From NCBI RefSeq assembly GCF_020080835.1, contig NC_058158.1, forward strand, positions 21,476,430-21,540,429: DNA of 64,000 nucleotides, given 5' to 3'. The translations under genes were made by a program, and so were the position numbers. This DNA is from Cotesia glomerata. Taxonomy: Eukaryota > Arthropoda > Insecta > Hymenoptera > Braconidae. Shown piece after piece: positions 12,191 to 23,639 of the stretch. Every line of letters starts with the position of its first letter. Position 1 is the first letter of the stretch. Below the pieces are notes generated by a model. The model saw nothing but the letters and a program-made list of their open reading frames with translations. It was not told the origin of the DNA and ran no database searches.

Positions 12191-12261
<71 letters not shown>
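12188..12261. repeat. (TA)n microsatellite, Gypsy insertion target
   Basis: The TA tract continues from the DNA transposon end to the first base of the left LTR. The sequence right of the other LTR (22957 onward, ATATATGTATATATG) is its continuation, so the Gypsy element inserted here with a target duplication consistent with ATAT. Confidence 0.9.
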
Positions 12262-12263
<2 letters not shown>

Positions 12264-13085
12264 AGACACTAAATTTTTCAATCTTAAAAAATTTAATTCC
12301 TTAGCCCACTAAACCTCGCGGATAAGAGAATAGTCGCCTAAGTTTCATAAAAAGTTTTGGGATCCACTACTCTTTGGAATATTCCGCTTCCGTATGAATG
12401 TCGGTATTTTGTTTAATAGAAAAGGTCTAGACAAAAGTTCTCGCGCATGCCAGTTAACTTGCTTTAATTACTTACAAATTTGACTGCAAAGATGACCCTT
12501 TGTCCTTGATTGACCCTTTTGATTGACGAGATTGGCCGAAATAGTTGTGTGGTGTTGTTTCAATAATGATATATAGTAGCATTAACAATGAACTCAATTT
12601 TATTGCACAATTATTCACTTTTGTTATAATTTTATGAATAACTTGGTAACGCAACTTAATAGAATATTGATAATAAAGAGAACATACACTTAATAATAGA
12701 AATATACGTGGTTTAACAATAATTGTGGTGAATTATCACCTAATATGAACTGATAATATTAATAAAAGTAGTATAAGATTTTATAATAATTAATAATAGA
12801 TTTTATATATGATTTTGGTGAGTAATCACCGAATAGTAGTAATAGTGGTAATAGTGGTAATAGTGGTAAGATTGACTAAGAAATATCTAGCGTGGTGGTT
12901 GACACCGGGGGATAGATCGAAGTGTCGATCATCGCTCAAGTTTTGAGGTTCGTAGCTGATTTTTCCCTCCTCGTGTCGTCTTGTGACGTCACGGGGCTAC
13001 ACATTAATTTAGCTAGTGTCGGTAACGAAAATTTCGGGTGGTAGTTCGCCAGGCTGGTAACATCGGGACATTTTGTAGTGTCTCA
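12262..13085 (-). repeat. Gypsy 3' LTR
   Basis: Starts TGAGACAC and ends GTGTCTCA, an 8-bp terminal inversion. Pairs with 22133-22956. Contains two GGTGA-N4-TCACC palindromes, at 12727-12740 and 12817-12830. Confidence 0.95.
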
Positions 13086-13097
13086 ATCTCCCCTGCC
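13086..13097 (-). other. Polypurine tract
   Basis: On the minus strand this reads GGCAGGGGAGAT directly next to the 3' LTR, the expected position of the plus-strand primer for reverse transcription. Confidence 0.75.
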
Positions 13098-13197
13098 AAG
13101 CCAAGACTACCCCGTCAATTTTTGAACCGAGCTAGCTCTTTGAAAGAGTCGATGAGTCGTCACCGGGTATGAGGATAGTAGGGTGATAGGAGTTAGT

Positions 13198-13545
13198 GGT
13201 GAGTGATCACCTAGGAAGAATGCTTTGATGAAATAGTAGTAGGAAAAGTTGATGAAAGAGTTGGTGAGTAGTCACCTACGATAGAAAGATTTGGTGAGTA
13301 GTCACCTAATAGTAGTATGGTTTGGTGAGTAGTCACCTATGATAGTAGTATGGTTTGGTGAGTAGTCACCTATGATAGTATCATTTGGTGAGTAGTCACC
13401 TAGTAGTAGTATGAGGAGATAGATGAGTAGATTGGTGAATAGTCACCTGGAAATTGGGTGTGTGGATGGATTGGTGAGTCATCACCTAAAAAAAAGAGCT
13501 TTAAAATAATAAGAAAGTAATAAGTAAAGTTGGTGAGTGGTCACC
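13198..13545. repeat. Array of nine GGTGA-N4-TCACC palindromes in the Gypsy 3' UTR
   Basis: Copies start at 13198, 13263, 13293, 13324, 13357, 13387, 13434, 13473 and 13532. Most read GGTGAGTAGTCACC within TTGGTGAGTAGTCACCTA. Spacing is irregular (30-65 bases). Two more copies lie in each LTR. No protein frame runs through. The arrangement resembles a cluster of binding sites for a dimeric DNA-binding protein; function is inferred only. Confidence 0.85.
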
Positions 13546-13982
13546 TGTTAAATAAGTAGTTAATTTAGTAGAACGTTCCCTTGAGCAAATGTTCGAAACT
13601 TCGTTCTAGACTTCGATCTATTTGAATTGGGCTAAATAAAAAAATAAATTATTATAGTTGTTGCTTAATTTAGCTTGTTGTTAGTTTTTTTTTTGACTGG
13701 TCTGCCGCTGTAAATAAAACAAATTAAACTGGCAGATAGAATATTAGATGATATGAATGATTTGATAATTGCATAAATATTAGCTAGTATGGATGATTGT
13801 TTTAATTTTTATTTTAATATAATAAACATGTTTGTTTTTTTTTTTTTTGAATAACTTGACCGATTAATAATAATTTTTTGAATAAATAAAAAAAATAATA
13901 AAGTAATAATAAAAAAAATTAAATAATTATGAAAAATAATAATGAGGATGGAGTGAATCGTTCCTGAACCGTAAGGGAGGGT
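13546..13982 (-). other. Gypsy 3' untranslated region
   Basis: AT-rich, without a frame or recognisable motif, between the extra ORF stop and the palindrome array. Confidence 0.6.
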
Positions 13983-15317
13983 TTATTTCTTCGTGGCACG
14001 AAGATGAACCTCGTATAAGCGTTTCATATCCTCTTGGGTATACTCGGTGCTGATCCAGTCCTTGTACTTTGGCCAGCGCTTGTTACAAGCCCGGCACATG
14101 GGGTCGAAGAATTGAATGGCGATTCCACATCCTGGACAACGTCCACGAAAGTGGTCTTTTACTTCCTTTTCGTGAGGACGGAAACACGTTTCCGTTGTGA
14201 CTTGGTCTTGGTAGCAGACATGACACATGTCTGGCCTCCACGGTAAACGACATTCAGCAATTTTGTGGTTGCGTTGCCGGCAGTTTTGACATCCAGATGA
14301 AAAGAACAGTGACTGAGCTTGAGTAGTCACTGTCTGGGTCCACGATTCTTGAAGTTGACTGTGAAGAATCCTGGGTCGAACGGCAGCACAAGTGCTACGG
14401 ATGGCTTTACAGAATGTTTGGTAATCTATGAAACGGATTCCATTGTGAACAGCTATCTCGTTAGCGTCTGCGGCAGCTGGTGATGAGATTGCTGTGTCTG
14501 TGTCTTTCAAGAACTGCTGGTATGCAGCCTCTGGTGATATTGGTGCACCATACTCAGGTGCTGGTATCGTCTGGGAGTACGGTAACGAATGTGCGTACGT
14601 TACCATTACTGGCTTGGATGGTGTACTCTTCCTGATAGCTCCTGTCGCACGGTAGAGGTTTTACTGCTCCTGGGTGAGCTCTCCTCGAGCTTCTCGATAG
14701 GCCAGTAATGTTGATGGAGGATGCTGAGTACCCTCTGGGATTGGTTTGGACGTTGACGTGTGAGGCTTGAGTCCAGCATTTGGTCCACACGCTGTTGCTG
14801 GCTGGCTAGCTAGTACTGAGATCGCTGCCTTGTTATTCGGCGTGGCTCCGATGTTGTAGACCGTCCTGGTGGTCTGCTCCTCAGTGATCTGGAGAGACAA
14901 CGCCTCTTCTTGATGTATTTGGTAGTGAATATTTTCACCTAGTTGTTTGACAATAGGTTCCATAGTTTCTAGTCGATGGTTAACGGCAACTTCTTCAGCT
15001 ACGTCGCGGAGATTCAAACGCTGTTGGTTGGATGTCTCAGCTAAATTTGTGACGTCGCGTTGTAGTGTCTGGATGTCACGTGTGTTTCTTTGCAGTTGTA
15101 TATGAACATGCTCGATACCCTCGAGTATATCATTGACCCAGGAGGGTCGTTCGTTGATGGATCTAGCTGTTGGCTGGGCTAGTGAATTGAGCCGGCTTCC
15201 AAATGCTGAAGCGACTGTTTGTTGGCCAGCATCAATGACTGAAGCTGTAACTAAATTACTGGTCACCGGGGTTGAAGTAACTACTGCTGGAGTAGCTGTG
15301 GTGGTAACTGTGCCGGG
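13983..15317 (-). pseudogene. Extra Gypsy ORF (ORF3): coiled coil plus zinc knuckle and zinc ribbon
   Basis: Downstream of integrase, in the same frame as pol, an open frame runs from the pol stop (TAG, 15318-15320) through 15266 to 13983. One TAA interrupts it at 14661-14663. The first half is heptad-like and helical (HVHIQLQRNTRDIQTLQ onward). The second half has CQNCRQRNHKIAEC (a perfect C-X2-C-X4-H-X4-C knuckle), then CHVC, and CPGCGIAI...CRAC (zinc ribbon). No signal peptide or membrane segment is seen, so it is not an envelope gene although it sits in the env position. It may be a nucleic-acid-binding accessory protein, perhaps made by readthrough of pol. Function is unknown. Confidence 0.7.
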
Positions 15318-18300
15318 CTAAATGGCGAGTGGCCTAGGAATTCGGCCGAAGTTGAGCTGGACAGCTTCCTCTGGAGTCAGGCTGGGCCTGAAGACGGTCG
15401 GTGACGGTGCTGGGGTTACAGACGACGGTTCAGGTGATGATGATGATACAATGTCGATATTATGAGATGGAGTAGTGTTATCGGAAGCTAGAGTTTCGAT
15501 CGACGGGTCAAGAATCAAAGATTCTAAACTCGAATGCGAACTAACTTTCGATTCACTGCTGATGATTGACGACATTGTAGTACTCTCAGTATTGTCTTTC
15601 TGTAATGAAATTTGTCTTTTAGATCGACGTGGAATTTTGAGATCATTTAAATAATGTATGCCAAGGCCATTGCCATTTAAATCAGCTAATTTCACGACCA
15701 TCGGGCTTACTATATCGGTAACGACCGCGGGTCCGGCATATTTAGGTGCTAATTTCGCGCTGTAACCGTCGATCTTTTTACTTAATTTTTTATTTAAATA
15801 ATAAACTCTATTTCCGATCTGTAAATCAATAGATTGTGTGGAGAACCGTTTCTCGTGTTGTTTTCGTGTTCGTTCCCGAGCTTTTAACATATAATGTTTT
15901 GTAAAGTGTCGAAGTTCATCAATTCTACCTATACGGGATTTCCAAACAGTTATGTCAGTCTCATCGTAATTTTCAGTGACAGGTGTGTCTGATATTGGAT
16001 GAGGATCACGGCCATGATTTAAATAAAACGGGAAAACACCTAGTGCAGTATGAACTGCAGTATTATAAGCGAATTTTAAGTCTGGTATGTGAGAGTCCCA
16101 GTCTCGTTGATTTTGTCCAGTAAATGAAATAATCATAGGTTTAATAGTACGATTACAACGCTCTACAGGGTTGCACACGGGTGTCCTATTATAGGGAGTA
16201 AGTAGAATATTATATTGTTTAATAAGTGCTAAAACGTCTTTGTTTATAAATTCTTTCCCATTATCTAAGATAATTTGTTTTACTGGGCCCCAATGAGTTA
16301 ATACTCCGCGTAGATGTTTGATTATTTCTTTACCAGTTTGCTGTCTTAATGGAAAAACTTCTAAATATCGAGTATAAATATCTTCAATTACTAATGCGTA
16401 TTGACAACTGGATGAGGATTTAGTGTAAGGGCCTATTGTGTCCATGGAGATAATAGTCCATGGCTGAGTTGGTGGTCTAGTTCCAATATAGCCTTGCGGT
16501 TTAGCTTGGTTACTTTTAGTTTTAAGACAACTATCGCAAGAATTAACATAAGAGATAACATCTCGGAACATACCGGGCCAGTAATGAGTCTCGCGGATAC
16601 GCCAGTACGTTTTATCAATGCCTAAGTGTCCCGATTGAACATCGCAATGCACTTTTTCGAGCTGGGGTTTGATTTCAGGTTCCGTGAAGATAATTTTCAA
16701 CGCGGTAATATCACCTGAGATTTCTTTTACTGTGGTTGGACGGTAATAATATAATCTTTCATCTTTGTACTTCCATTCGGGATATTTATCTGGGAATTTT
16801 CTAACTACTCGAACTTTTTCATTATACCAGGAAATTTCAGAGTCAGTAATGTTGGAAACTTTGATCGAAGAGAGTTCTGTTAATATAGGATCTTCATACA
16901 GACGTGACAGGGCGCCTGGAGCTTCATTTTGGGTTCCTCTGTAGTGAATAATGTCAAGTTTGTACGCAGATAAATCAATAGCCCACCTAGCTAAACGGCC
17001 GGCTGGATGTTTTAAGTTATAAAGCTATTTTAACGCGGAATGATCCGTATAAACTGTAACTGGAAGACCTTCTACGTATCCACGTAATTTCCGTAAGGCC
17101 CAAACTACCGCGAGGCATTCTTTCTCTGTCGTAGTATAATTAATTTCCGCTTTATTCAGAGGTCTGCTCAGACACATGATTAAATTTTCTCGATCTTCTT
17201 TAAAGTCATATTGAGTCAAAATCGCGCCTAATCCGGTATTACTCGCGTCGGTGTACAAGCGATAAGGGCGATCTGGCTCAGGCAAAGCTAATGTAGCTGC
17301 TTGTAATAGAGATTTCTTGGTCTCGACGAAGGCTTTTTCTTCTCTGTCAGTCCATTTCCAATCTACACGGGTGCTTGTCAATTTATTTAAAGGACCTTGA
17401 ACTTGTGCGAAATTTTTAAGGTGTTTGTGATACCAGTTGACAAGACCGTTAAATCTACGTAGTTCCTTGCGGTTTGTAGGTCGCGGATATTCGGCTATCG
17501 GTTCAAGTCTCGATGGGTCCGGACTCATGCCTTCTTCGTTAATTATAAAGCCTAGAAATTTAACTTCGGAGCGTCCGAACTGACTTTTTTCTTCATTCAT
17601 TTTAAGACCTGCGATTCTAAAAGCTTCAAAAACGGCTTGTAAATACGTTATATGTTTCTCTAAAGTATTACTGATAATAATCCAGTCGTCTAAATATGCA
17701 AAAATTTTTTCTTGAGCGCTGGGTAAATATTTTCAAGCCTTTTTTCAAAGAATTTGTATTACGATCCGAAGAACTTGATCCGTGAGGGCTTGGTAAGTGC
17801 TAGGAGCGTTAACGAGTCCAAATGGCATACGAATCCATTCAAATTGGCCTCGGCCATCGACACAAAATGCTGTATAGTGTCGACTATTTTCTTCAACTAA
17901 TACTTGATGAAAAGCATCGCTGAGATCAATAGTAGAAATAATTTTTGCGCCTCGAAGGCTGGATAAAATTCGGTGCATGATCGGTAACGGATACGCTGAT
18001 TGTTTGGTCTTTTTATTTAAAGGACGATAGTCAATACACATACGCTAGGTATTATTTTTTTTCGCGACCATAACTGGTGAACAAGCCCAGCTACTATTCG
18101 AGGGTCGAATATACCTTTTTTCGAATAATTGGTCAACTTTTTCGTGTAATGCTTTCATTACTGGCTGACTACGTCGGTATGGTTTACAGCGTACTGGAGT
18201 TTCGTCAGTTACTTCGATGCGATTTTGTACTAGGTCAGTAACTCCTAACTTGGTAGATTTATTTTTATTAAATTCTGCCGCGAGGAAATTACTTAATTCT

Positions 18301-19133
18301 GATCGTTCGGATGAAGATAAAGCGTTTAATGATAACGGTTTACTTTTATTTGTGCGGGAACGAAATTGATGTTTTATGGAATTGCCGCCTAAATACCAAG
18401 TGGCTATTTTTGATTCTACATGTACGTCTGCTGACTGCCAAAAATCTAGACCGAGAATAACTGAGGTGGATAGTCCAGGTAATACACTTAACCAGGTTAA
18501 AATGGTTTTTCCATCAAGTTCAACTTTAAATGGCGCACCTCCGCGGGTGTATGTTGAAGCAGAGTCGGCTAGCGTTATTCCTATGGTACTAGTGGGGTCT
18601 GGGCTTAATTCCTGAAGTTCATTACCTTGGATTCGATTGTACGCGGTTTCCGAAATGTAACTTCGTTCACTTCCGCTGTCTAACATAGCTTCAATATGAA
18701 AGGGTCCTATGATAATATCGGTAATCATGCGGCTTACGAGCATTGGTGCCTGCGTATGCGATAAATATGTTCGATTTTGATTCTTGAGACCGTGTATTTG
18801 CATGAGACAGTCGGGTGTTTCATCATCGTCTGATTTAATTTTTAATTCCGGTAAATCAATGGGAAGTTCCGATTCCGAGTCTGATTCGTAATCAAAATCA
18901 TCATAATCTTCGTATTCCGAGTCTGAGATATTTAAATGTGGCGAGTCTGGTATGAAATCAGATGTTTGAGAAGTACTAGCTTTACGGTTGTCATTAATTG
19001 GCTCTACAAAAATATTAGCTGGAGATATAGACGAAACGTGTGTTTGACTGGCTGTTTCAGCAGTACTGTTTGGCTCTACTGCAACGGTTTTGGCCCTGGC
19101 TGCTGTAGAGGGATACACCAGGGCACCTACTCG
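15318..19133 (-). pseudogene. pol: Gypsy pol: protease, RT, RNase H, integrase
   Basis: One reading frame covers all domains. The aspartic protease has the LDSGSERSYIS active site and ILGLDFW flap end (19118-18300 region). RT has CIDYRPLNKK, FEWIRMPFGLVNAPS and the catalytic YLDDW (about 17690). RNase H has LYTDASNTGLGAILTQ and the YTTTEKECLAVVWAL block. Integrase (16700-15318) has an H-H-C-C zinc domain (CDSCLKTKS), catalytic SMDTIG and LDNGKEF Asp residues and the following Glu, then a GPY/F-like tail. In-frame stops lie at 18045-18047, 17745-17747, 17733-17735 and 17025-17027. The first and last fall where the family has a conserved Trp. Expression from gag would use the slippery site at 19133-19139. 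Confidence 0.92.
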
Positions 19134-21066
19134 TTTTTTGGATCCGTGTTCCTCGGTAACGGTGGTAGTGGTGGTAGACCAGCTCTAGCCCGAATCTCGT
19201 CAGTGGTCTTCGCGCAACATTTATCAGCTGTGTGTCCGAAATGTCCACAGCGTCCACAAGGCGCAGAAGATGGCGGTGGGGAGAGTGCTTTTTGTAAATT
19301 CTCAAACATGCCTTGTATTGTGGCCTGGAGATTGTTTATTGAAGACACGATCACGTCTGAGGTGTCGCTTTTTGGGGTTTCTGTACGCGAATTAAATTGT
19401 TTGTTCATTGAAACCGCGTCTAAGGTTGTTTTTTCAATATCTTCTGTGACTGACGCGTCTTGATCAGGATCTACATCGGTAACGGCTTTCATTCGCGTTC
19501 GCGATTTTGTATAATTCTGATTTTGTGCTTTCGGTTTGCTTGGTTGTTCCGGTTTAGGTGGATTACAGGTATCCATAATAGACTGCCAGGTGCCGACGCG
19601 TTGATATAACGTTGAATAAGTATTAATATGTTCTTCCGCAAATTTAAATAAAAATTTTGAATTAAATTTTTGGACAATAATTCTAACTTGTCGGCTTTCG
19701 GGTAATGGCTCTTCTAATTGAGTAAACGCGCTTTGCATCCGATTAATAAATGCTAACCCGAGTTCGTCATCGGCTTGTCGATACGAGTAAATCTCTTGTA
19801 GAAAGGTCTCGTCTGATTGGTGGGTTTGCCACACTTTGAAATGAGTTTTAAAGACTAACCAGTCGATAAATAAATGCTCATTCTGATAATACCAGTCTAA
19901 AATATTACCGGTTAAAGTTGAAGCGACTACTGGCCTAAAATTGTCTAAAGGTATATCATTACTGACCATTCGCTGTTCTAACGTCTTGATAAATTTTTTG
20001 GCGTCTAATTTTATAGATGTGTCGCGCGGGGGGAAAATATATTCCATGATTTGGCGGTCCGGCAAATATCATTGGTCCGTAAGGGTGCAGCTGTACTCTG
20101 GTACATGTACGAAGGAGCAGCGCTTGGGACTATGCCTGGGATAGTGCATTGCGGTATCTGTGACGTAGGCACATGGGAAGAGACTATCGGTGCTGTATAA
20201 GTATGCGTCACATGAGGTACAGTAGTGTGAGGCTGTGTGTGTATACCTGGTACGTAATACGGCATTGGTGGTGCTGTATAGGTTTGAGTTACGTTCAGTA
20301 ACGTGGTGTGAGTTTGTACGTGTGTAGCTGGTATATGCTGAGGTACCAGCGGTACGAGTGGTGGGGCAGACAGCGGTGCGTACGGTAAACGCGCAGCCCC
20401 ACTAAGAGTTGGGTTCTGTGCTGTGAAGGGAGGAGGAATACTCAGAGGAGGAAAGCAAGGCGCGGGCGGCAGGGAGTGATTTGCTGCCGAAAAATTTGAA
20501 CTTGGGAATAATTCCCGCGGCTGAAATGCATATGTCTCGTTAACGTGATTATTATGATTATTTACAGTATCGGACATCGTTCGAGCTAGAGTACTGGCAA
20601 AGGGTGGCATCAATTGGTGATATGCTACTTTCCAGGCGTAATTTTCAGCTCTCAACTGTCTAACTACTTCCTCAACCGTTTGAGTCACGCTAGCTGTATC
20701 TTTGGGGTTTGAAGACTTATTTGCGTTATTGTCATTTGAATTCGCTGGGTCTTGTACCCTGCCTGCATCGTTGCCGTTCGTATTTGCGGGGTCAACTAAC
20801 TGTTGTACTCCACTTACGTTATCGCGGAATAACTGGGTAGGGTCGGTGTTATTGTAACCGGTGCTATTGTGCAAATCGTTGTGTGAGTTGTCCAGTTCAA
20901 GTAAATCTTCTGGTAGTTGTGGATAGGAACTTGTACTAGGGGCTTGAGTCAGGTCAAAATTTAATAAATTGTGGCTAGATACCACTGGATTAGGGTTTTG
21001 TGGGATCTGATTCGCATTACTGCTGACGGGTACCGAAAATCGATGTACTGGCGTACGAGGAAACAT
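19127..21066 (-). pseudogene. gag: Gypsy gag, split by a frame change
   Basis: The 5' frame (21066-20011, 351 residues) is proline-, serine- and asparagine-rich and probably disordered. The 3' frame (20065-19127, 312 residues) has a capsid-like segment (DWYYQNEHLFIDWLVFKTHF, then ETFLQEIYSYRQ) and a CCHC nucleocapsid knuckle CGRCGHFGHTADKC near its end. The two frames overlap by about 55 bases. I see no good slippery site there, so I read the split as a small indel rather than programmed shifting, though separate initiation at 20065 is possible. Gag would form the particle shell and package element RNA. Confidence 0.82.
19133..19139 (-). promoter_or_regulatory. -1 ribosomal frameshift site between gag and pol
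   Basis: On the minus strand the heptamer is A AAA AAC, in register with the gag frame (CCA AAA AAC GAG TAG). The gag stop is the second codon after it. Slipping back one base enters the pol frame exactly. This matches the X XXY YYZ rule for retroviral and Gypsy gag-pol frameshifting. Confidence 0.75.
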
Positions 21067-22113
21067 TTTGGATAGTTCGAATATTAAATTTTATTTAATT
21101 GTTTTCCGGGTGTATTAAGTTTTCAGGGTATTATTTTATGATGACACACTTGACAAAGAATTTTCCCAATGATTATCTTTCTCGGTGACGTATTCAAAGT
21201 TAATTTTATAATCCCAAATTTATTTAATGAGTATTCGATACTCGGTGTTATTAATTTAATCCCTAAATTTTAACGTTAAGTATCATAATATTAATATTAT
21301 TATTATCGAAATACGAACTGCAAAGCTAAATAAAATAAATTATTTTAACAGCGATATCTAATTTTAATAATAAAATATTTTCTACTAAATGTTTATTTTA
21401 AAATTAAAACCAAGTAAGAGATTTAGTTTCGATAGTGAAATATTTTCTAATATTTATTTTAGATGAAAGGTTTAGTTCCGACTCAACTGAACAAAGGATG
21501 CTTTATAGAAAAATAAAAGAATTTATTTTATTTCCAAGTCTCAATATGTAGTATACGACGACCGATTTTTCGAAGAATATACGCGTGAAGTGACCTTGAG
21601 TTGTGTTTTACTTAAGTTCGGGTATGCAACGTGTTGATGGCTTATGACCCGGCACAAAAAGTATATTGGACAATAGCCTTGTAAAGATTTGTATACTGAT
21701 AAATTTAATACCGAAAATTCTTTTTGATAAATTTTACTGAGAGTACTTCTCAGCTATGACATTAGCATAATTATCTTTACAATAATAGGATTATAATTTT
21801 ACAATTTGTGGTACAATAGAAATATTTTTAATTTATGACGCTTAAAATCTAAATGGATTAATATGAAGACGTGGGAATTTTTGTCAATTTAGAAATTAAT
21901 TTTATAAATTTTAGAATTTATGTAATTTTATAACAAAAATTTCACTAGTTAAATAAATTTTGTAGTTGTGATTACAAAACTTTCACTGTTTAAATAAGTT
22001 TTATAAATTTTCTGTAAAGTATTAAATACAAAAGAATTCTTAGTTTTATAAAATGAATTTATGATTTCTCTAGACTTTACAGGTAATAGACGACATTCAT
22101 TTATGAGGGCAGT
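21067..22113 (-). other. Gypsy 5' leader
   Basis: About 1 kb of AT-rich sequence between the PBS and gag, with no open frame beyond chance. This is a long leader for a Gypsy element. Confidence 0.7.
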
Positions 22114-22131
22114 GTCCCTGTTCGAGCGCCA
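22114..22131 (-). other. Primer binding site, tRNA-Lys type
   Basis: One base inside the 5' LTR, the minus strand reads TGGCGCTCGAACAGGGAC. From memory this differs at one position from the 18-nt complement of the tRNA-Lys 3' end used by many retroelements. Confidence 0.82.
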
Positions 22132-22132
22132 T

Positions 22133-22956
22133 TGAAACACTAAATTTTTCAATCTTAAAAAATTTAATTCCTTAGCCCACTAAACCTCGCGGATAAGAGA
22201 ATAGTCGCCTAAGTTTCATAAAAAGTTTTGGGATCCACTGCTCTTTGGAATATTCCGCTTCCGTATGAATGTCGGTATTTTGTTTAATAGAAAAGGTCTA
22301 GACAAAAGTTCTCGCGCGTGCCAGTTAACTTGCTTTAATTACTTACAAATTTGACTGCGAAGATGACCCTTTGTCCTTGATTGACCCTTTTGATTGACGA
22401 GATTGGCCGAAATAGTTGTGTGGTGTTGTTTCAATAATGATATATAGTAGCATTAACAATGAACTCAATTTTATTGCACAATTATTCACTTTTGTTATAA
22501 TTTTATGAATAACTTGGTAACGCAACTTAATAGAATATTGATAATAAAGAGAACATACACTTAATAATAGAAATATACGTGGTTTAACAATAATTGTGGT
22601 GAATTATCACCTAATATGAACTGATAATATTAATAAAAGTAGTATAAGATTTTATAATAATTAATAATAGATTTTATATATGATTTTGGTGAGTAATCAC
22701 CGAATAGTAGTAATAGTGGTAATAGTGGTAATAGTGGTAAGATTGACTAAGAAATATCTAGCGTGGTGGTTGACACCGGGGGATAGATCGAAGTGTCGAT
22801 CATCGCTCAAGTTTTGAGGTTCGTAGCTGATTTTTCCCTCCTCGTGTCGTCTTGTGACGTCACGGGGCTACACATTAATTTAGCTAGTGTCGGTAACGAA
22901 AATTTCGGGTGGTAGTTCGTCAGGCTGGTAACATCGGGACATTTTGTAGTGTCTCA
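22133..22956 (-). repeat. Gypsy 5' LTR
   Basis: 824 bp, TGAAACAC to GTGTCTCA. By eye it differs from the 3' LTR at five positions, all transitions. Carries palindromes at 22598-22611 and 22688-22701. Confidence 0.95.
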
Positions 22957-23129
22957 ATATATGTATATATGTCGGTAGTTGATAGTTGAAATAGTAAAAA
23001 AGAATAATTTGATTTGATATTTGATTTGATTTTGTTTTTATGAAGCGCTAATTATATTTTCCGGAATTTGGCACTTCATGCAGACCTTAATTTGCTATTC
23101 ATTAAATATAAAGTGAAAAACGCATTTGC

Positions 23130-23210
23130 CCTAACTAAGAATCGAACGCGAGCCACGCACTTGCCAGACCGATACCTAACCCCCTACGCCGTACGACCGA
23201 TCGGTGGTTC
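23130..23210 (-). repeat. tRNA-like segment, probably SINE-derived
   Basis: Read on the minus strand it contains GGCGTAGGGGGTTAGG (A-box-like) and GCGTTCGATTC (B-box-like) at tRNA spacing, but no convincing acceptor stem. It is better read as a tRNA-derived SINE head or tRNA pseudogene than a working tRNA. Confidence 0.45.
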
Positions 23211-23639
23211 AATATCTCATCATTCTTATAAACTAATCCTACCGGGTAATGAAGCATTACGACTTATTTTTACATCATTTGTGTTATTTGAAGCTGTTTA
23301 TTGATGGAAAATAACTAACTTTTACATTATTTATAATCATTAAATATTATAAAAATTAGAGTCTAACATATACTCGTTCAAATATATCGATTACGAAATG
23401 ATCATTCGAAAGTAATATTAAAATTTATAAAAGATAAACGATGCCTCGAATTTCTTATTAGTAATGTTATTACAAATAAACAACTATAGACTGAAAATTA
23501 GTAAAAATGAATATGAAGGACATTGTTGTTTTTTGATACATCAGTCTACATCAACAAGTAGACGCTATTATGGTTCAAATTTATAATCGTATTGAACTTC
23601 GGCTTTATAATTAAAAAAAAATTAGGAAAACGGTTGACC

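Larger units (their letters stand above)
12262..22956 (-). mobile_element. Ty3/Gypsy LTR retrotransposon, full length
   Basis: The 10.7-kb element reads on the minus strand: 5' LTR, PBS, leader, gag, pol (protease, RT, RNase H, integrase), an extra ORF, PPT, 3' LTR. Domain order RT-RNase H-integrase and an integrase C-terminal AGP-type chromodomain-less module (KYAGPAVVTDIVS) mark Ty3/Gypsy. The two LTRs are both 824 bp and differ at only about five positions by eye, so insertion is recent. Despite this, gag is frame-split and pol has at least four stops, so it is not autonomous as assembled. The clade within Gypsy is not assigned. Confidence 0.93.

Noticed and set aside
13983..15317. Possible envelope gene in the Gypsy element
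   Set aside because: No signal peptide, transmembrane segment or furin-type site; zinc motifs point elsewhere.
20011..20065. Programmed frameshift between the two gag frames
   Set aside because: No heptamer in correct register in the overlap; a simple indel explains it better.
23130..23210. Functional tRNA gene on the minus strand
   Set aside because: A- and B-box-like words only; no complete cloverleaf could be drawn.
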